A DNA stretch of 64,000 nt from positions 310,001-374,000 of the forward strand of contig LUGG01000025.1 of NCBI GenBank assembly GCA_001683735.1. Reading direction: 5' to 3'. This document shows, one piece after another, positions 49,652 through 62,789 of this stretch. The notes below the pieces were generated by a model. That model searched no databases and was not told the DNA's origin. It was given only the letters and a program-made list of their open reading frames with translations. This DNA is from Grifola frondosa (lineage: Eukaryota > Basidiomycota > Agaricomycetes > Polyporales > Grifolaceae). The translations under genes and the position numbers were made by a program. Each line of letters starts with the position of its first letter. Position 1 is the first letter of the stretch.

Positions 49652-52600
49652 ATGGAACAAACGTCTGTCGCTGAGCAACGGGCGACTGCTGTCGCTAAGC
49701 TCAAACGCGCTGCCTCTCTTCCCCGCATGAAGGACGGCCGGCGCCCACCTATGCACGTCGAGGCAGTCAGTGAGGGCGAGAGGTCACACAGCGAGGACAG
49801 GCCGGACGACGTGAGTGCCCAAGAGGCTAACGAAAGCTTTGATCAAGGCTCTGCATTTGATATGTCCGCGGAGGAGCCTAGGGAAGAAAATGTCGGAGAC
49901 AGGGTAGTGGAGCACGAAGACCACGTAGAGGAGAACGCGGGAAATGCGGAAGAGCCCGCGGTGAAGGTTGAGGTTGAAGAGGTCGAGATTGCTCCTCCGG
50001 AGACATCACCACCTGCGGAAAATACACCAGTACGTGCCAAACGGCGCTCACGTTCACGAACGAGGTCGAGAGGCTCCAAGGACTTCAAAGGGAAGGCCAA
50101 ACAGTGCCCTCAAGCCAGCTCCGCGAGTCACACAAACGAATCATCTGCGGACGAGTACTACGCCTCTGCTCCGGGAGAGGATGCACCCCCTTCTCCCCCT
50201 CTCGTCTCTCCCGTCCCCTCTCGATTTGCTCGCTTCCCCATTCCTCAGCTACTTCGATCCGCCGTAAACCCCGTGTCTCCACTTTTCTACCCCGGAACTA
50301 CACCGTCAACGCCTCTGCCTTCTCTTGATGAGATACAGAAAGGCGTTGGAAGCGGGCTGTTTCGCTCCAACAGCGCTGGTGCAGCGCGGGCGATGGCGAT
50401 GCAAAAGCTCACAGGTGGGACGGAACCTCTCGACTTCATGTTCATCTCACCGTCTCCTACACCCCCGCTTCCTGGGGTGCGCCTGGTGCGGAACAACACT
50501 GTGGCAGGGGGCGAGCGCATGGCGGCTCGAAGACTGATGCTACACCGACTGAACAACCGGATCAAGGAGGCAGATGGCGACCAGACGAGCGGGGGTGAAG
50601 AGGCTCCACCGCCAACGCTCCCTCCGAAACGGCGACGACGACGATCAAAAAGAAGCTCCTCCCGCGCATCTACTTTGGTCGACGATCGAGATGATCGTGA
50701 GCCTACTTCAACCTCACCGAACACACCTATCGTACCGCCGTCCCCCCTCCCGCCATTATTCCACAACGCCCCCGAGCCCCCTCGTCCACCGTCTCCTACC
50801 GACCGCTCGGCTCTTGATGAGGCTTCGCCGCGTGTGAAGCCCAACGGGAACGTTCCGTACGACTACGAGGCGCCTCTCGGTCACCGAGGTGTTGTCGTGG
50901 AAGACGAGGATGACGTGCCTGAGCGGCTTTCTCCCCCTCGACTTTCCCCACCGAATTTGCCGGCAACGCTTGCGCGTGGACACCGGCTACCATCTGGTAT
51001 CCGGATACCACACACCTCTGACGTACCGTCCAACGCATCGACGGACTCAGCACGAGGGTCTGCAGTTGGCGTGCCTATATTTCTGTCGCAGGATCCCGCT
51101 TACAGGCAGGATGTCTTTCCTGCGAGCCCTTTTGCGACGCCCCTCAAGGAGCGGGCATATCCTGAGGAGGATGAGCAAGTGTTGTACCAAGAGCTGAGAA
51201 GCCGAACGCGTGTTGCGGCCACCAATGCCTTTGAGCGCGAGAGTGATATCAGTTGGGTCGCTGATCCCGGTTAGTCACAATTTTTGCCTTTGAAAGCTGA
51301 TAATATTCTGACGACTGATTCAGTGCCCGAGAGAATGCCTCTTCACGATGACGACGATGAGGATGACGAGGACGAGGTGGAACCGGAGATCGAGGACGTC
51401 GACGAGACCGTTCCAGAAACCACAGATCATAGGTCGTCACGCTCAAGCGCCCGACGACCGCCCTCGCTGAAGGGCCTGGTCGTTGATCTTGAGATGTCAC
51501 CGGAAGCGAGCCCGGCGCACGTACCTCCCTCACCCTCCTCCGTAGCAGCGTTGTCTACAGCCGCCGCCAGTGATCATCACCTTGAAGCCCAGGCCTCTCC
51601 CCCGACGTATCCCATGCGTTTGTCGGTGGCGACCCCGAACCAGCTCGATCGTTCCCCTTCCGCAGGCGGAGATTTCCTCGAGTGGGACGACTCACGCGCT
51701 GAGTCCACGCCGAAACGCGGGCAAGATAGCGGTTCCACGAGCGCATGGGGGAAGGTGAAGAATACCTTCACGCGTACGGGTTCGAGCAATGGGCGGCGGT
51801 CACGCACGAACAGCCTCTCCACGCGGGTAGGCGGTACAATACGGACTCGAGCGTTAGCCGCGAGAGCGGTGTGAGTCTCACGAGCCCGAAGACCGAGAAA
51901 GTCGATACCTCTGGTGTGTTCGCGACCCAGCAAGCTCAGTCGCCGCTCATGGAGACACCCTCTGCATCCACGTCAATTCTGTCTCTCGCACCGCAGTCGG
52001 CGCCGCCCGGCGGCGTGTCGCCCATCCCACCTGCATCCTCCGCGGATCTCATGCGGTACGCCGACTCGAAACTATTTCCATTCCCTGGGATGAGGCAGCT
52101 GGAGGAGCAGCGGAATCGCGCGAAGGGCCTGTCGTTGTCCGCGTCGACGCCCGACGTCGTGTTGCCTACGAATGGGCTGGGGATCGAGGCGGTACCGAGC
52201 TCGAGTTCCTCGAACACGGCGACGCGCTTCCCGGATGTAAGTCGCGAGCGGAAGTTATCACACCAGGCGTCCGATACGCGTCTACTAGCGAAATACTCTC
52301 AGCCGCTGACGTTGGCAGCGTCTACCTCCTCGCATACGGATTATTTCAGCCTCCCCACGCATTCTGCCATATAGCTCGGGCTCACTGAAGCTGCCTATGA
52401 ACCGTGAAGGGGTGAAGAAGTGGCTGAAGGTGTTTACATCGCAATCGTCTTCGTCTGCGCCTCCCACAGCTATTGCCCAGTCCTTGACGCCTACGGCGGA
52501 TCCTCGTCCGCGCGCGGCAGTCAAGAAGCCTTCGTTGTCAGATCTTCTTATGCATCGCAAGGAGAGCGAACTCACGGCTGACTGGGAGGATGTCGGCAGT

Positions 52601-55066
52601 GACAAGGTCCGTACGCCGACCAGCGCTACGAGCGGTTCCCGGATAGGGAAGGTGGCAAAGGAGACAGAGATTCGCGTGGGGAGGGATGTTCATGCTTCCG
52701 CTGATTCACCCCAGAGACCGTGCAATCACCGCGCATTGAACCAAATCCACAGATGAATGCAGGAAGCAACGGACCGACGTCATTATATACTGGGTTGGAC
52801 TTCTCTTCTCCAGCGTTTCCATCCCCGCCTGAGCCCCCTTCATCGGCCACCCCTGATCCTCAGTCTTCCCTCGACGATTCCACCACCCGATCTACGTCCG
52901 ACTCATTTTCCTCTACCGTGTCGTCCTCACATCACTCACCTGACCCCCCTCATGCCGGCCCTTCGCGGGGGACAATCATCATGGAACGGCTTGAAGAGGT
53001 GCTCGGACGTGGGTCAAAGAGCTCCCTTTGGCCCGCCGCCGTTGACGGTCCTTCCAGGAAATTGGTCCTGTCTTCACCTGTGCTGCAAGTTGCTAACGCC
53101 AACACCGTCAAGGATCGCTTCCTCTTCCTGTTCACAGACATTCTCGTCATTGCCAAGCCCATTGTGCATGACCAGGACGCATTGCTGGACACCGTGAAGC
53201 CGAACCCTTCCGACCGCAAATTCGTCGTCAAAAGTGCTGTCCATCTCCGTGAGCTGCGATTCCATGGAGATCGCGATGACTCTCGTACGAAGGCGCTTAA
53301 TACCGCCAACCCCATGAGGCACCCGGTGATACGAAGCTTCGTCCACCACTTCGGCAAAGACCCTGATTATGCCATAACTACACTCTTCGAGAAGACGAAC
53401 ACGAAAGACGACCCGATCGCTCTTGGTCAGCTGATATTTCGCTGTCTGGACTTGGATAGAGCGCGGCTTGGCGAATATCTTTCTCGACGGACTTCGAAGG
53501 TCGTCCTGAAGGCGTATGTCGACAACTTCGGTCTGACTGGTTTGCGGATAGACAAATCCTTCCGGGTGTTCCTTCAGTCTGTGCACATTCCGGCAAAGGT
53601 GTTGGGGAGCCATTCCAGTCCCTTGGAATACCTGCTAGACGCTTTCGCTAGTCGGTGGTACGAGGCTAACGCGGGGATAGTGGCGTATGACAAGGACCTC
53701 GCGATACGCCTCGTACGAGCCATTGTGCAGCTCAATGAGGTTATGCATGGTGGCATCGCACATGAACCTGGTATTACTGGGTATCCCAAGCGAAATGTCA
53801 TGACTCGCGATTTTGTTGAAGCTTTCAGGAGGTTAGATCCTCGAGGGCTCGTGTCGGACGAGCTACTGGACAAGATATATGTATCCATACGCCGTGAGAA
53901 GCTGTCACAGGCGCGCAACCCCTCCAGTCAGACCGGCCACCCTGACGTCCCCATCACGATCAAACGACCCCTTCCTCCACGTCTCACCTACCGCGTGCAG
54001 TCAGATCCTATCATCCTGCGAATTCCTCAGCCTGATCCTCAGCTTACCATCCAGCTATTTGGACAGGACTTGATATTCGACCCTCCGGTACTCGCATTCG
54101 CCAAATCTTCTGAGGCCTCTTTCCGCATCACTGGAACGTCACTTGGGTCCAAGACGATAATCATGTGGCGTTCGGGTCCGAATGCATTAGCCTATTCTGG
54201 TCTGCCTCTGAGTAGCCCTGTTATGGTCGAGCGCGCCTTCATGAGGAACACGTTCCAAGTGGCATTTCTCAATCACAGTGGCACGAAACGGAAATACATG
54301 TTCAGTGTCGACGATCCGGTACTGCGTCATCAATGGGTGGTATCATTGAAGCAGCACATAGACTCCGCCTCGTCCATTACCTCTTTGCCATCAGAAATGT
54401 CGGGATCGTCCTCATCAAGAGCCAACCGGGCTGCTGAAGACCTCGCTTTCAGAGTCCTTCAGGAAACCCTGATAGGTACTGACGGGAGCGATGAATCATC
54501 TGTGTCGCCCTCTGCGATTGACCAGGCGTTAGCTCGGCTGACTGGCGTCTCCATCACACGCACGACTCGTAGTGGCAGCGTATCGAGCATGTTTGGGAGT
54601 ACGGCTCCGCTGAACATTTCTAGTCTTCGCAGGCGGAGTCGACACGACGGCCCTAATCATGCGCGGTCCAAGTCACGTAGCCAGGTGTACCACCGGCATG
54701 GCGCAGGAAAGCTGGAGCAGGAGCTCACCGACGGTCCTGACTCTCAGGGTGATGAGTCACAGGACACAAGTGGCCAATCTCTGCAGCTGCGCTTCGAAGG
54801 CAGGCTATGGAGTGGTCATGATTTGGAGGTCGTGTGCCGCCAGAACAGTTCGATCGCCTCTGTATTAGCGTACCTGCAAGGGGGACAAGCCGACAATGAA
54901 AACCATACAAATGGGTTGGTTTATGATTTCGGCTTGATTTGTAGCCCATTTTACTATATCGTTGTCAGTCTTGGCCCCATTTTTATTGCGTGTTGATGCT
55001 GACACTTGTTTTCTCCGCAGGTCGTTTGGTTTCGCTATGACTGCATGCATGTTCCGCTTTGTGTAA
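49652..55066 (+). CDS. Sec7- and PH-domain protein (Arf GEF-like), three frame breaks
   Basis: Exon 1 (49652 to about 51271) and a second coding stretch from about 51325 encode a long disordered Pro/Ser/Glu-rich region with many SPP and RRRS stretches. The Sec7-like domain lies in 53090-53900: it includes DRFLFLFTDILVIAKP, GLTGLRIDKSFRVFL, YLLDAFASRWYEANAG, RNVMTRDFVEAFRRLDPRGLV and ELLDKIYVSIRREKL. A PH-like domain follows (about 54120-54360, TGTSLGSKTIIMW to HQWVVSLKQHI). Such proteins activate Arf GTPases at Golgi or endosome membranes. The motif around HIPAKVLGSHSSP lacks the usual catalytic glutamate finger. The frame breaks near 51830 and 52710 (one base missing) and 52360 (one extra). 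The 3' terminal exon after about 54938 is uncertain. Confidence 0.7.
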
Positions 55067-55585
55067 TCTCTCGTCTAGTGCTCATCTCGTCATCATGGTC
55101 TATCCTTTGGACGCTGCTTGTTATCTAGATAGGTCTGACACTCCTTGCCGTAATGCCATACGTTGTCTCCACTTACCTGGCTCCCCACTGTTATTATTAA
55201 TTCATTCACTCGTTGCGACTGTACATTGTACACAGGTTATGCGGAATTTATAGAATCATCTATCGCCCGTCGCGGTGTGAAAAGAATGCCACCTAGATGT
55301 AAGCTCGCCTTACACGATGAAGTATTGGTTGTGATTGACTGTTTTCAGGACGATTGGGTACCTCCCAGTCGCCTTTGAATCTACCAAATGCCTCGATTTC
55401 CTGCTTGTTCTCTTGCTAGCCCGGTATTCAGAGATCAATACCTCGATACATGAAGCCTATGTAAAAATTTAATTGATCCTGTCGTACGAATGAAACCATG
55501 GCGTATATTTGACCTAAGTAAAACTTTCAACATGGATTAGTCCCAGGCCAGCACGTCAACAAGTGCACTGATAACTGACATATAT
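55067..55585. other. Spacer between Sec7 gene and Helitron-type helicase
   Basis: About 500 AT-rich bases between the convergent 3' ends of the Sec7 gene and the helicase. I looked for, but did not find, a clear Helitron 3' hairpin with CTRR end. Confidence 0.4.
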
Positions 55586-57606
55586 CTAAGGTAGTATCTC
55601 GTGAAATGTGACGTTCTGTGTATAAGTATGTCTCGGCCGAAGGTGAACCCTGGCATGACTCCGATGTCGGATGCGCGAAAGTGCTGTGTACAGTTGTCCA
55701 TGGGAGAAAACGCGACGTGTGAGATCGACGCCAACGACATCCAGCGTCAGGCCCTGACAGCTATGGAATGTGGTGGCGTAGGCAGGAGCGAGAGGAAACT
55801 GTCGTCGTACGAGAGTATGGTTCGACTCGAGTACCTCTGTGAATGTTATGCGCGAGAGGATGATGTCTTCGGGACGAACCGTGCTGACACCCGCTATCCC
55901 TTTGAGCACCCGGACAGTGATAAGATGGGGAGTAACGGCAGTGATGACGACTCTGGTGTTTTTGACTATACCTCTCGCGGGGGAGAGATTGCACATGATT
56001 CGGTAAACACCGTTCACCTTCACATTAAGCGCGTACGCAGGAATGCCTGGAAGAGTACGACTCTGAATGTCCAGAAGTAGAGCAGCCTCATCGACCGTGT
56101 ACATCTTTTTGGCCCTGTCTTGCCGACCGCTTTGATGATAACCCTGTTCATCGCCCTGTTCGTCCATCAGAGGTCTCTCCAACACGTCGTGGGCAAAAAC
56201 TTGTGCTCATCGCCATCGAAGCGGGAGAGTATCTCTTTGTTGTACTCGTTGACTTGAGCATTTGTTGGAGCGAGGATTGCCCGCTTCAAGCACCTCACTG
56301 GGTCACGGAGAACATCGTCTGGGTAAACGAAATCGATGAGTTCGTCCTTGTTGTCAACCTTATCCAACATGTCCAGAAAAATATTTGGACCGGCTCCATC
56401 ACCAATCGAGTCAACGAAATCGGCGTAGGGTAAGTCTTCCGCATTGCGAATGGGCTGATGAAGTCGGTATATTGAGAATCCCTTCCAAAGAGGTGATGAC
56501 ATGATGGAGGAGTCGACGATCTGCTTCCGGTTTCCGTATTTCACGACAGGACATGTCTGTCGGAAGTCGCCAAGAAGAATGACAACCTTCCACCGAAAGG
56601 AAGTTTGTTGTTCATGACTCGTCTGCAAGTCTCGTCCACGCATGCGAGTACATTCCTCTTCGCCATGGGTGCCTCATCCCAAATTATGACGGCCGCTTCA
56701 CGAATCAACTCCCCCGAGGATCGCTAGCCTCTATCGGAGATATTAATTCTTCAAGTGTATCTTCTGACACCATCTGGAATTCTTCGGCATTTCCTGACCC
56801 GTCCACTACTTCCTCGGGAAGAACTTCGACAAATTTGATGCCATCTTCGCTGAAGACGTCAAGGAAGCCTTCGCTGCCATTGTCTTTCTTATCCTTTTTA
56901 ACCTCGTTTGTGATTGGGACCTGTAGTTCAAAAGCGCTAGTATGAGCACGCAAGACATACTGATACACCGGAAACGTACCCTGAATGTGGAATGAGTAGT
57001 TCTGCCACCGGGATAAAGCTGCGCAGCAAATCCTGATGTCGCGGTGGGCAACACAATCCGGTTCATAGAACGAAGCTTGTTGCAGATCGTGGTTACTAGA
57101 AAGGTCTTCCCTCGTCCGGCCTTCCCATCGACAAATGCGCATAATGGTCGATTATGCAATACGGCATCCATAATCTGCGTGTATATCTTGTACTGCTCTG
57201 CATTCAGCTTCGCGACTGCCTTTCCTGCTCGGGCAGCGAGCAATTCTGGGTTGGAACTCCATGTCTTGAGTTCCTCCTCGACCTCCGGGCTATGAAAATT
57301 CGGATCGGGTAAGCCATACATGCCGAGAGACTTTCCATGCTCTTCCAGCAGCCGACTGATGGTGTGTAGCGCTTTGTTCACGCCAACATTGATATTATCG
57401 CACTCGAGAATGAAGTCCTGCGAAAATATGTCCTGATAGGTCTGCCAGGTCGTATACGGAGATTTGACATAATCGTTGACCAATAGGTAGACGAAAAAGA
57501 GGCGGAGTTGGTGAGGTGATTTTAGTCGATGCGCGGCCTCGGCGAGTGCATGTTCAGCCTTGTGCTCGCGGGCAAGAGAAGGTGGATTATGCGAAGGCCC
57601 TGCCAC
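55586..57606 (-). mobile_element. Truncated Helitron-type PIF1-like helicase
   Basis: The minus strand encodes the helicase half of a fungal Helitron protein. Landmarks are LVNDYVKSPYTTWQTY, LNAEQYKIYTQIMDAVLHNRPLC, Walker A GKAGRGKTF, LPTATSGFAAQLYPGGRTTHSTF, WDEAPMAKRNVL (Walker B-like), LLGDFRQTCPVV, LAPTNAQVNEYN, ALLLDIQSRTLPGIPAYALN and a C-terminal CQGLTLDVVGVDLTRRVFSHGQLYTALSR. One intron is at about 56931-56986. The Rep/HUH-type N-terminal region is absent upstream, so the element is incomplete. Frame breaks occur near 56590 and at the G run near 56715. A domesticated or dead copy is possible. Confidence 0.75.
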
Positions 57607-58207
57607 CGAATTATTTATCGGTGGCTGAACTTCTAGGAGACGGGGGTTGAGGAAGGGGAGCGTGGACGTGGCGTAGCAGCAATGGCATGGTATTGGTATA
57701 GGACTAAGTTGGGAGGATATAACTCAACAATCAATGAATACTCAATGAATCGTAGGAGCCACAGTGGAAGCTGGCAAGTGTACAAATAACTCACAGGAAC
57801 GGAGAAGACTTGAACGAGCCCTCCTAGAGGGAATAACCCTTCTCATAGTGAACTTCAGCATAGATCAAGCGCAACGGGGCGAATAGCAGCCTCCAGATTT
57901 TCAGAGTAGCGGTCAAATTAGATGGTGCATGAAAATACAAAGCAAGATATATCTCTCAGGTAGATAGGCAAGGATTTTCTTTTCAAGCACTTTTTCAGAA
58001 TATCGCTCTCGCTGTTTGTCACGCAGCTTACAGGAGAGCGTGACAGGCCGTGTCGCGCTGAGTCACACGCACGTGATGATCACTCTTCGAACACGAAAAT
58101 GGCAAAACAAACAACACTGCTGAGTGCATAGTCCGCCATGCGACGAGGAATGTGATGGCCATTTGCAGAAGTAGAATAAAAGGCTTCATATATCATCTCG
58201 CAAAAGA
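57607..58207. other. Spacer upstream of the helicase remnant
   Basis: About 600 bases with no recognisable protein; the missing Helitron Rep region is not found here in any frame. Tudor-SN stops at 58208. Confidence 0.45.
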
Positions 58208-61200
58208 CTAAAAGTCTTCCTCAACGTCTCCGAACTCGAAGATACCCTGCCGATACTTCTTCGCAGTCGTCACCGCTTCTTGCAGTTTCTTCATTACGGC
58301 TGGGTATGCAGAAAGGTATCTGCAGTTCTTGCGATCTATCGTTGCATATCCCTCACGCAAGAGATCTGCATTGATACACGCAAGAGGATCCTGCGCAGCT
58401 GCGGGATCGACGGGGTCTATCAGGCGGAGATGCAAGAGCTGGCCCTCTTTGTGGTCAATGTTCGCGATGAGCTTCCGGCCTTCGCATAGCGCGCGGAAGC
58501 GATCGACAGCTTCCGCATGGTATTCGCTTTCCGGCCCAACCAGCTTGATAAAGCTATGAAACATGCTTGAGAGCGATAATTCGAGACAGAACTAGTTCCA
58601 CTAACCTCAGACGTGCGTCATGAGCTTGGCCAGGGAGGGAACGGAACTTCGGGTCCAGAGGCCTGATGTTCGCGAAGCTGACAGTATCTTGGTTCCCGTA
58701 GTCGATGAATGTTACCTCTGCTTCCTTCTTAATGGGTGACGCGCGACGAACTTTGGCACGATACCATGCTCCGTCCGAAAACTTGGCGGAAACCAAGTCT
58801 CCGCCTTTTGGAATGAACCCAGCAGTGGGGGCAACGACCGTCCGATGATGCAGAGAAAAATCCCGCATAAGCTTCTCTAATGACGCAATACCTGGCTTGG
58901 AGATGAGCATATAAGAAAGATGCAGGAATTTGTGGAACGTGTACCCTCGGTATTAAGAATCTGAACAGAGAAATTGAATTCGTTCTTTGCTCTGACATCA
59001 CTGATGATGACATCGAGGTACTCGGGCTTAAGAGCGCCATCATCGTTTTCGTGGGCGACCTCCGCAGCCTTCTCAGCCTCTTCATCGTAGTCCTTCCACA
59101 CCTATATGGATTGTTTAGTCTCGTCAAGGCGAACGGCTATCAATAGCCTTACATTCCGTTTAGCTTTTTTGGCCTCTTCCTAGAAGAGATGCCGTTAGCT
59201 GTAAGCTCACAGTCAAATAAAACAGGCAAACCTCGGCATCATATAGCTGCTTTGCCCAAGAAAGACCATCTGCGGAATATGAATGCACAGTCGCAAGACC
59301 TTCGGACACGAGAGTGATAGCGGCGTTCTCGGTCTTATTCAAATAGAGGGCGCCAATGAAACCACCAGATTTGTCTGCGTCGTGGATTTCAATTTCCACG
59401 TCTCGCTGCATATACCGTCGAGTTGCAAACTCTGATGCTTCAGGTCCGTAGGGTTCGCTCTTCTCTGATGTATTTCGAGCAGTACGAGGGGCCCGGACTC
59501 CTACATGATGCAAATACTGAGCATGAGCTGATCTGTGATAGCGATGTTCACTGACCACTTAGGACCAGCGTGAGGACCTGGTTATCCTTGGGGAGGGAGA
59601 TTCTGCATAACATTTATCAAAACGCCCATCCGATAGCAAATTCTCAACTTACTTGAATCGTGATCCAGCAGCGACATAGTCAACAACAGCAGGTATTCTG
59701 CCTGACCGCTTGAACCCATTAACGAACGTAGTCGCACGATTCGCAGACTATCACAGCAATCAGGAATGTTAAGTATCACCGGCGAACGGTTCATCGATAC
59801 CTCAGAGATATTGAGGGGCTGTTTTGGGGAGGATAATCCTTCCCAGAGTGGATACCGCGCGACTCTGCGACTGCTCTAAGGGAAGATATGCATGAGCGGC
59901 GACATTGACATCATATTGAAAGTGCTCACGCTTGCTCTGCTGCCATCAACTTGTCGTAGTCGGGAGATCGGTCTTCGTCGTCGCGTTTGTGACGGACTAC
60001 GCTTGCAAGACCCTTTTCAATAAGCTGTTCGGCAATATTTCTGGATCGTAAATACGATAAACATCACGGAATATCGAATACGAAGGGGCCATGAACATAC
60101 GAGCCTTGGCCACCATATCGAACAGTAGCACATTCGCGCTCCTCATATTCGCCTTCGCGAGGACGGACGAAATCGACGTGGACCTTGACATTCTTGCCAA
60201 TGAGACGCTTCCGCAGGAACTCACGAGCTTCATGAGCAAAGTAGGCTTGCTTTGGGTCAGACAATCTGGGACGATAAATTGATGATCAATATAATTGCAT
60301 AGGCGGGCAACACAGAACTCGCTGACTTTGGTCCTCTTGTGGAGCTAAGTTGTAGTCTGTGCTCCTTCCCAGAGTCCTTCTCTACGACGGAAATCTGGTC
60401 GCCACTCCACACACGGGAGACGACGCCTTCAAATGACCGTGCGCTACCGTTCACAGCTGCGCCATTCGTTTTCGCAGAAGGGGCGGAAATATTGGCGTAG
60501 AGATATACCCGTTTCTCCTTGGCGATCTTTTCTGCAGCTCGTAAACGCTCCATGCCGCCACTGCTTGCTAGCATGCCGGCGTGCCAGTCGACAACGCGCG
60601 CTAAACATGATGAAACGAGATGCTCCGCAACATTCCCGGCGGGATGCAGAACTGTACAGACGTAGTTCATGAATGCATCACATTGCAGCGATCCCAGGGA
60701 CAAACCTGTGCCAATGAAAATTGTTGCAGGAGGCGGTGCTGTGGCGTTAGCACCTGCCTGGAAGGGCGTCGCGGTGGAAGTAGGCAAAGAGAGGAGCTGT
60801 ACGCGGACGAAACGCTGGAGCAACCGTGACTCAGTGAAGAACTTCGCCTACCATATGGGTGAGCATCCGTCAATGTGGGTCAACTCAGAAAGAAAAGACC
60901 GTGGAGACGTACCTCTTCTGCCCAGGGCTCCGAAGACTCGCCTTGCTTACCAGAGACGCGAGCACAGCGCACACCAGCAAGAGCAATGTTGACGAATTGG
61001 TGTTCTCCATCAGGCATGAGTAACCTTATACGCAGAGTCGAGCCATCCTTGACTTGCTCAACAATACCTTTGGGTGATAATATTAAGAAAAACGCCGGGA
61101 TAAAGCTTGAGAGAAAAGAGCTACCATCCAAGAGATGTCCCTTCCATTCCGCGATGAAAGCTTGGGAGTCCGTGGGCATCAAATAGTGAACAGCGCGTGC

Positions 61201-61905
61201 CTATAGTCCCAATGAGCGACGAGAGGGGTTACGGGATTCTGCGTAGCTCACCTGCGGGCCGTGCGGATTCCAGACGCCTCGCCCAGCGGCCCTCGCTTCA
61301 TTCTCCAGCTCCCTCTTGCGCACGTCGTCTTCCGTGGGCTCCCTCTTGAGTTCCTTGAGCTTCGCCCAGCCATTTTTGAGCAGCTCAGATGCAAGGTCCA
61401 CTCCACCAATCTCCGCACTTCCAATGTCGCGCGGCACATCGTCGCTTGGCGGCAGAGAGTGTGTGGATGTGAATGTGATCGGCTTGCCTACAGCGAGAGC
61501 CCGGAGGAACTCCCGCGATTCGAATGCCCATGGCTACGAAGATCCCGTCAACAAAAAAGTCAAATGACGATGAAATGCAAGCATACCTCATCCTCCCTGG
61601 TAGATGTACCCATCCTAGGCGCTGCTATATCGACCAGATGCAAAACCCTGTGCCAGCAGGTACTTCACACGACCGCTCGGAACAGTTGAAAACCACGTAC
61701 CTCTCCTTCGGAATTTGTCCCTGAGGTCCGGGATTGCCTCGCAGAAGCAGAGAATCGCCAGAGATTACGGCTGGTTACTCCATGATATTCAGGACAAGTT
61801 ACAGAGAACATACAGGAATTCATACATTTCACGATCTGCGTTTACATCTCAGCTGATGCCCCCGATACAAGAGGACCTGGCAGAGCTCACCGCCTTCATA
61901 GACAT
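58208..61905 (-). CDS. Tudor-SN (SND1-like) staphylococcal nuclease domain protein
   Basis: The N terminus (MSMKA; first intron uncertain) leads to [40 protein letters not shown] and [20 protein letters not shown]. Repeated SN-like (OB-fold) domains follow, with landmarks [100 protein letters not shown] and [18 protein letters not shown] Tudor domain ([28 protein letters not shown]) is embedded in a last partial SN fold, and the C terminus ends GDVEEDF. Tudor-SN binds structured or edited RNA, joins stress granules and splicing complexes, and can cut inosine-rich dsRNA. The gene is long, with many 50-60 nt introns; the start junction near 61780 has an unresolved phase. Confidence 0.85.
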
Positions 61906-62789
61906 GGCTTCAAGCAGTTATTTTCAAAAGAGCACGGACAGATGCGAGTTTCAGTAGATCGTAGTAGTTCAGAATTGTTGGTCTACAGAACCTCACAGCT
62001 CGACAAATTCAGCAGTGCCAGCGGCAGCGGCCACGTGGTAGCGTGTAATTTCCCACATCTGCACTCTCTCTGAACTTAAGCGCGACGACGGCGGACACGA
62101 CGGTGAGCTCAGTTGCGAGCAGTCATGCCATTCTACCAGGTGCTATGTATCGCCGCACATCTTCCTGAGTTCGTGTCGCCCAATACGCATTCCTTCTGAT
62201 TCTCTTGACACCCTGTTCCTAGCACCACGTAAAAGGTCTCGTGAAGCGGTCTGCCCTCCACATCCTAGACAACGGCGGGTAGTCCGCAACATCAACTCTT
62301 GGGGCACGATATCGCTGCCACAGCGGATGCGGAGGCACAAGCAATACCATAGTATCGGAGAGTGAGTCTTCGCATCTCCCGACCCCGCACATTCATCCCA
62401 TGCCGTTCCTGCAGTTATTGGACAATGCACTTTGATGCGTCCCACGGTCGATGCAGGGGCTCAGCAGGTTTGATGCGGCAAGATGCCCGCGTGGTGCGGT
62501 GGACGATCCTCAAGTTGGGTGAGAAAGTCGAGGACGTCGTGGCCGTCAAGGAGAAGCCGTTACCCGCCCGCTCACCAGTCGTGTGAACAGCTCCAGTAGC
62601 ATGGAGAGCATAGATTAATCAGTCATCCATAGCCGTGGCAGATGGCATGCCTCAGGACGCGACTGTCTGATTGACTCGCGGGGAGGGCGGAACATCGGGC
62701 GGATTCCGGAGGCGACGATCGCCGACATTTTGTGGTCGGTGCATGTATCCTTATTATTTGCTCTATACACTACAGAGCCAGATCGAGCA
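61906..62789. other. Intergenic, unassigned frames
   Basis: About 900 bases between Tudor-SN and the HAD gene, both on the minus strand. Frames at 62143-62445 (-) and 62362-62586 (+) overlap and neither has a domain I know, so they are not called. Confidence 0.4.

Noticed and set aside
50287..50844. Long minus-strand open frame within the Sec7-gene region
   Set aside because: Low-complexity antisense of the plus-strand disordered region, with no domain.
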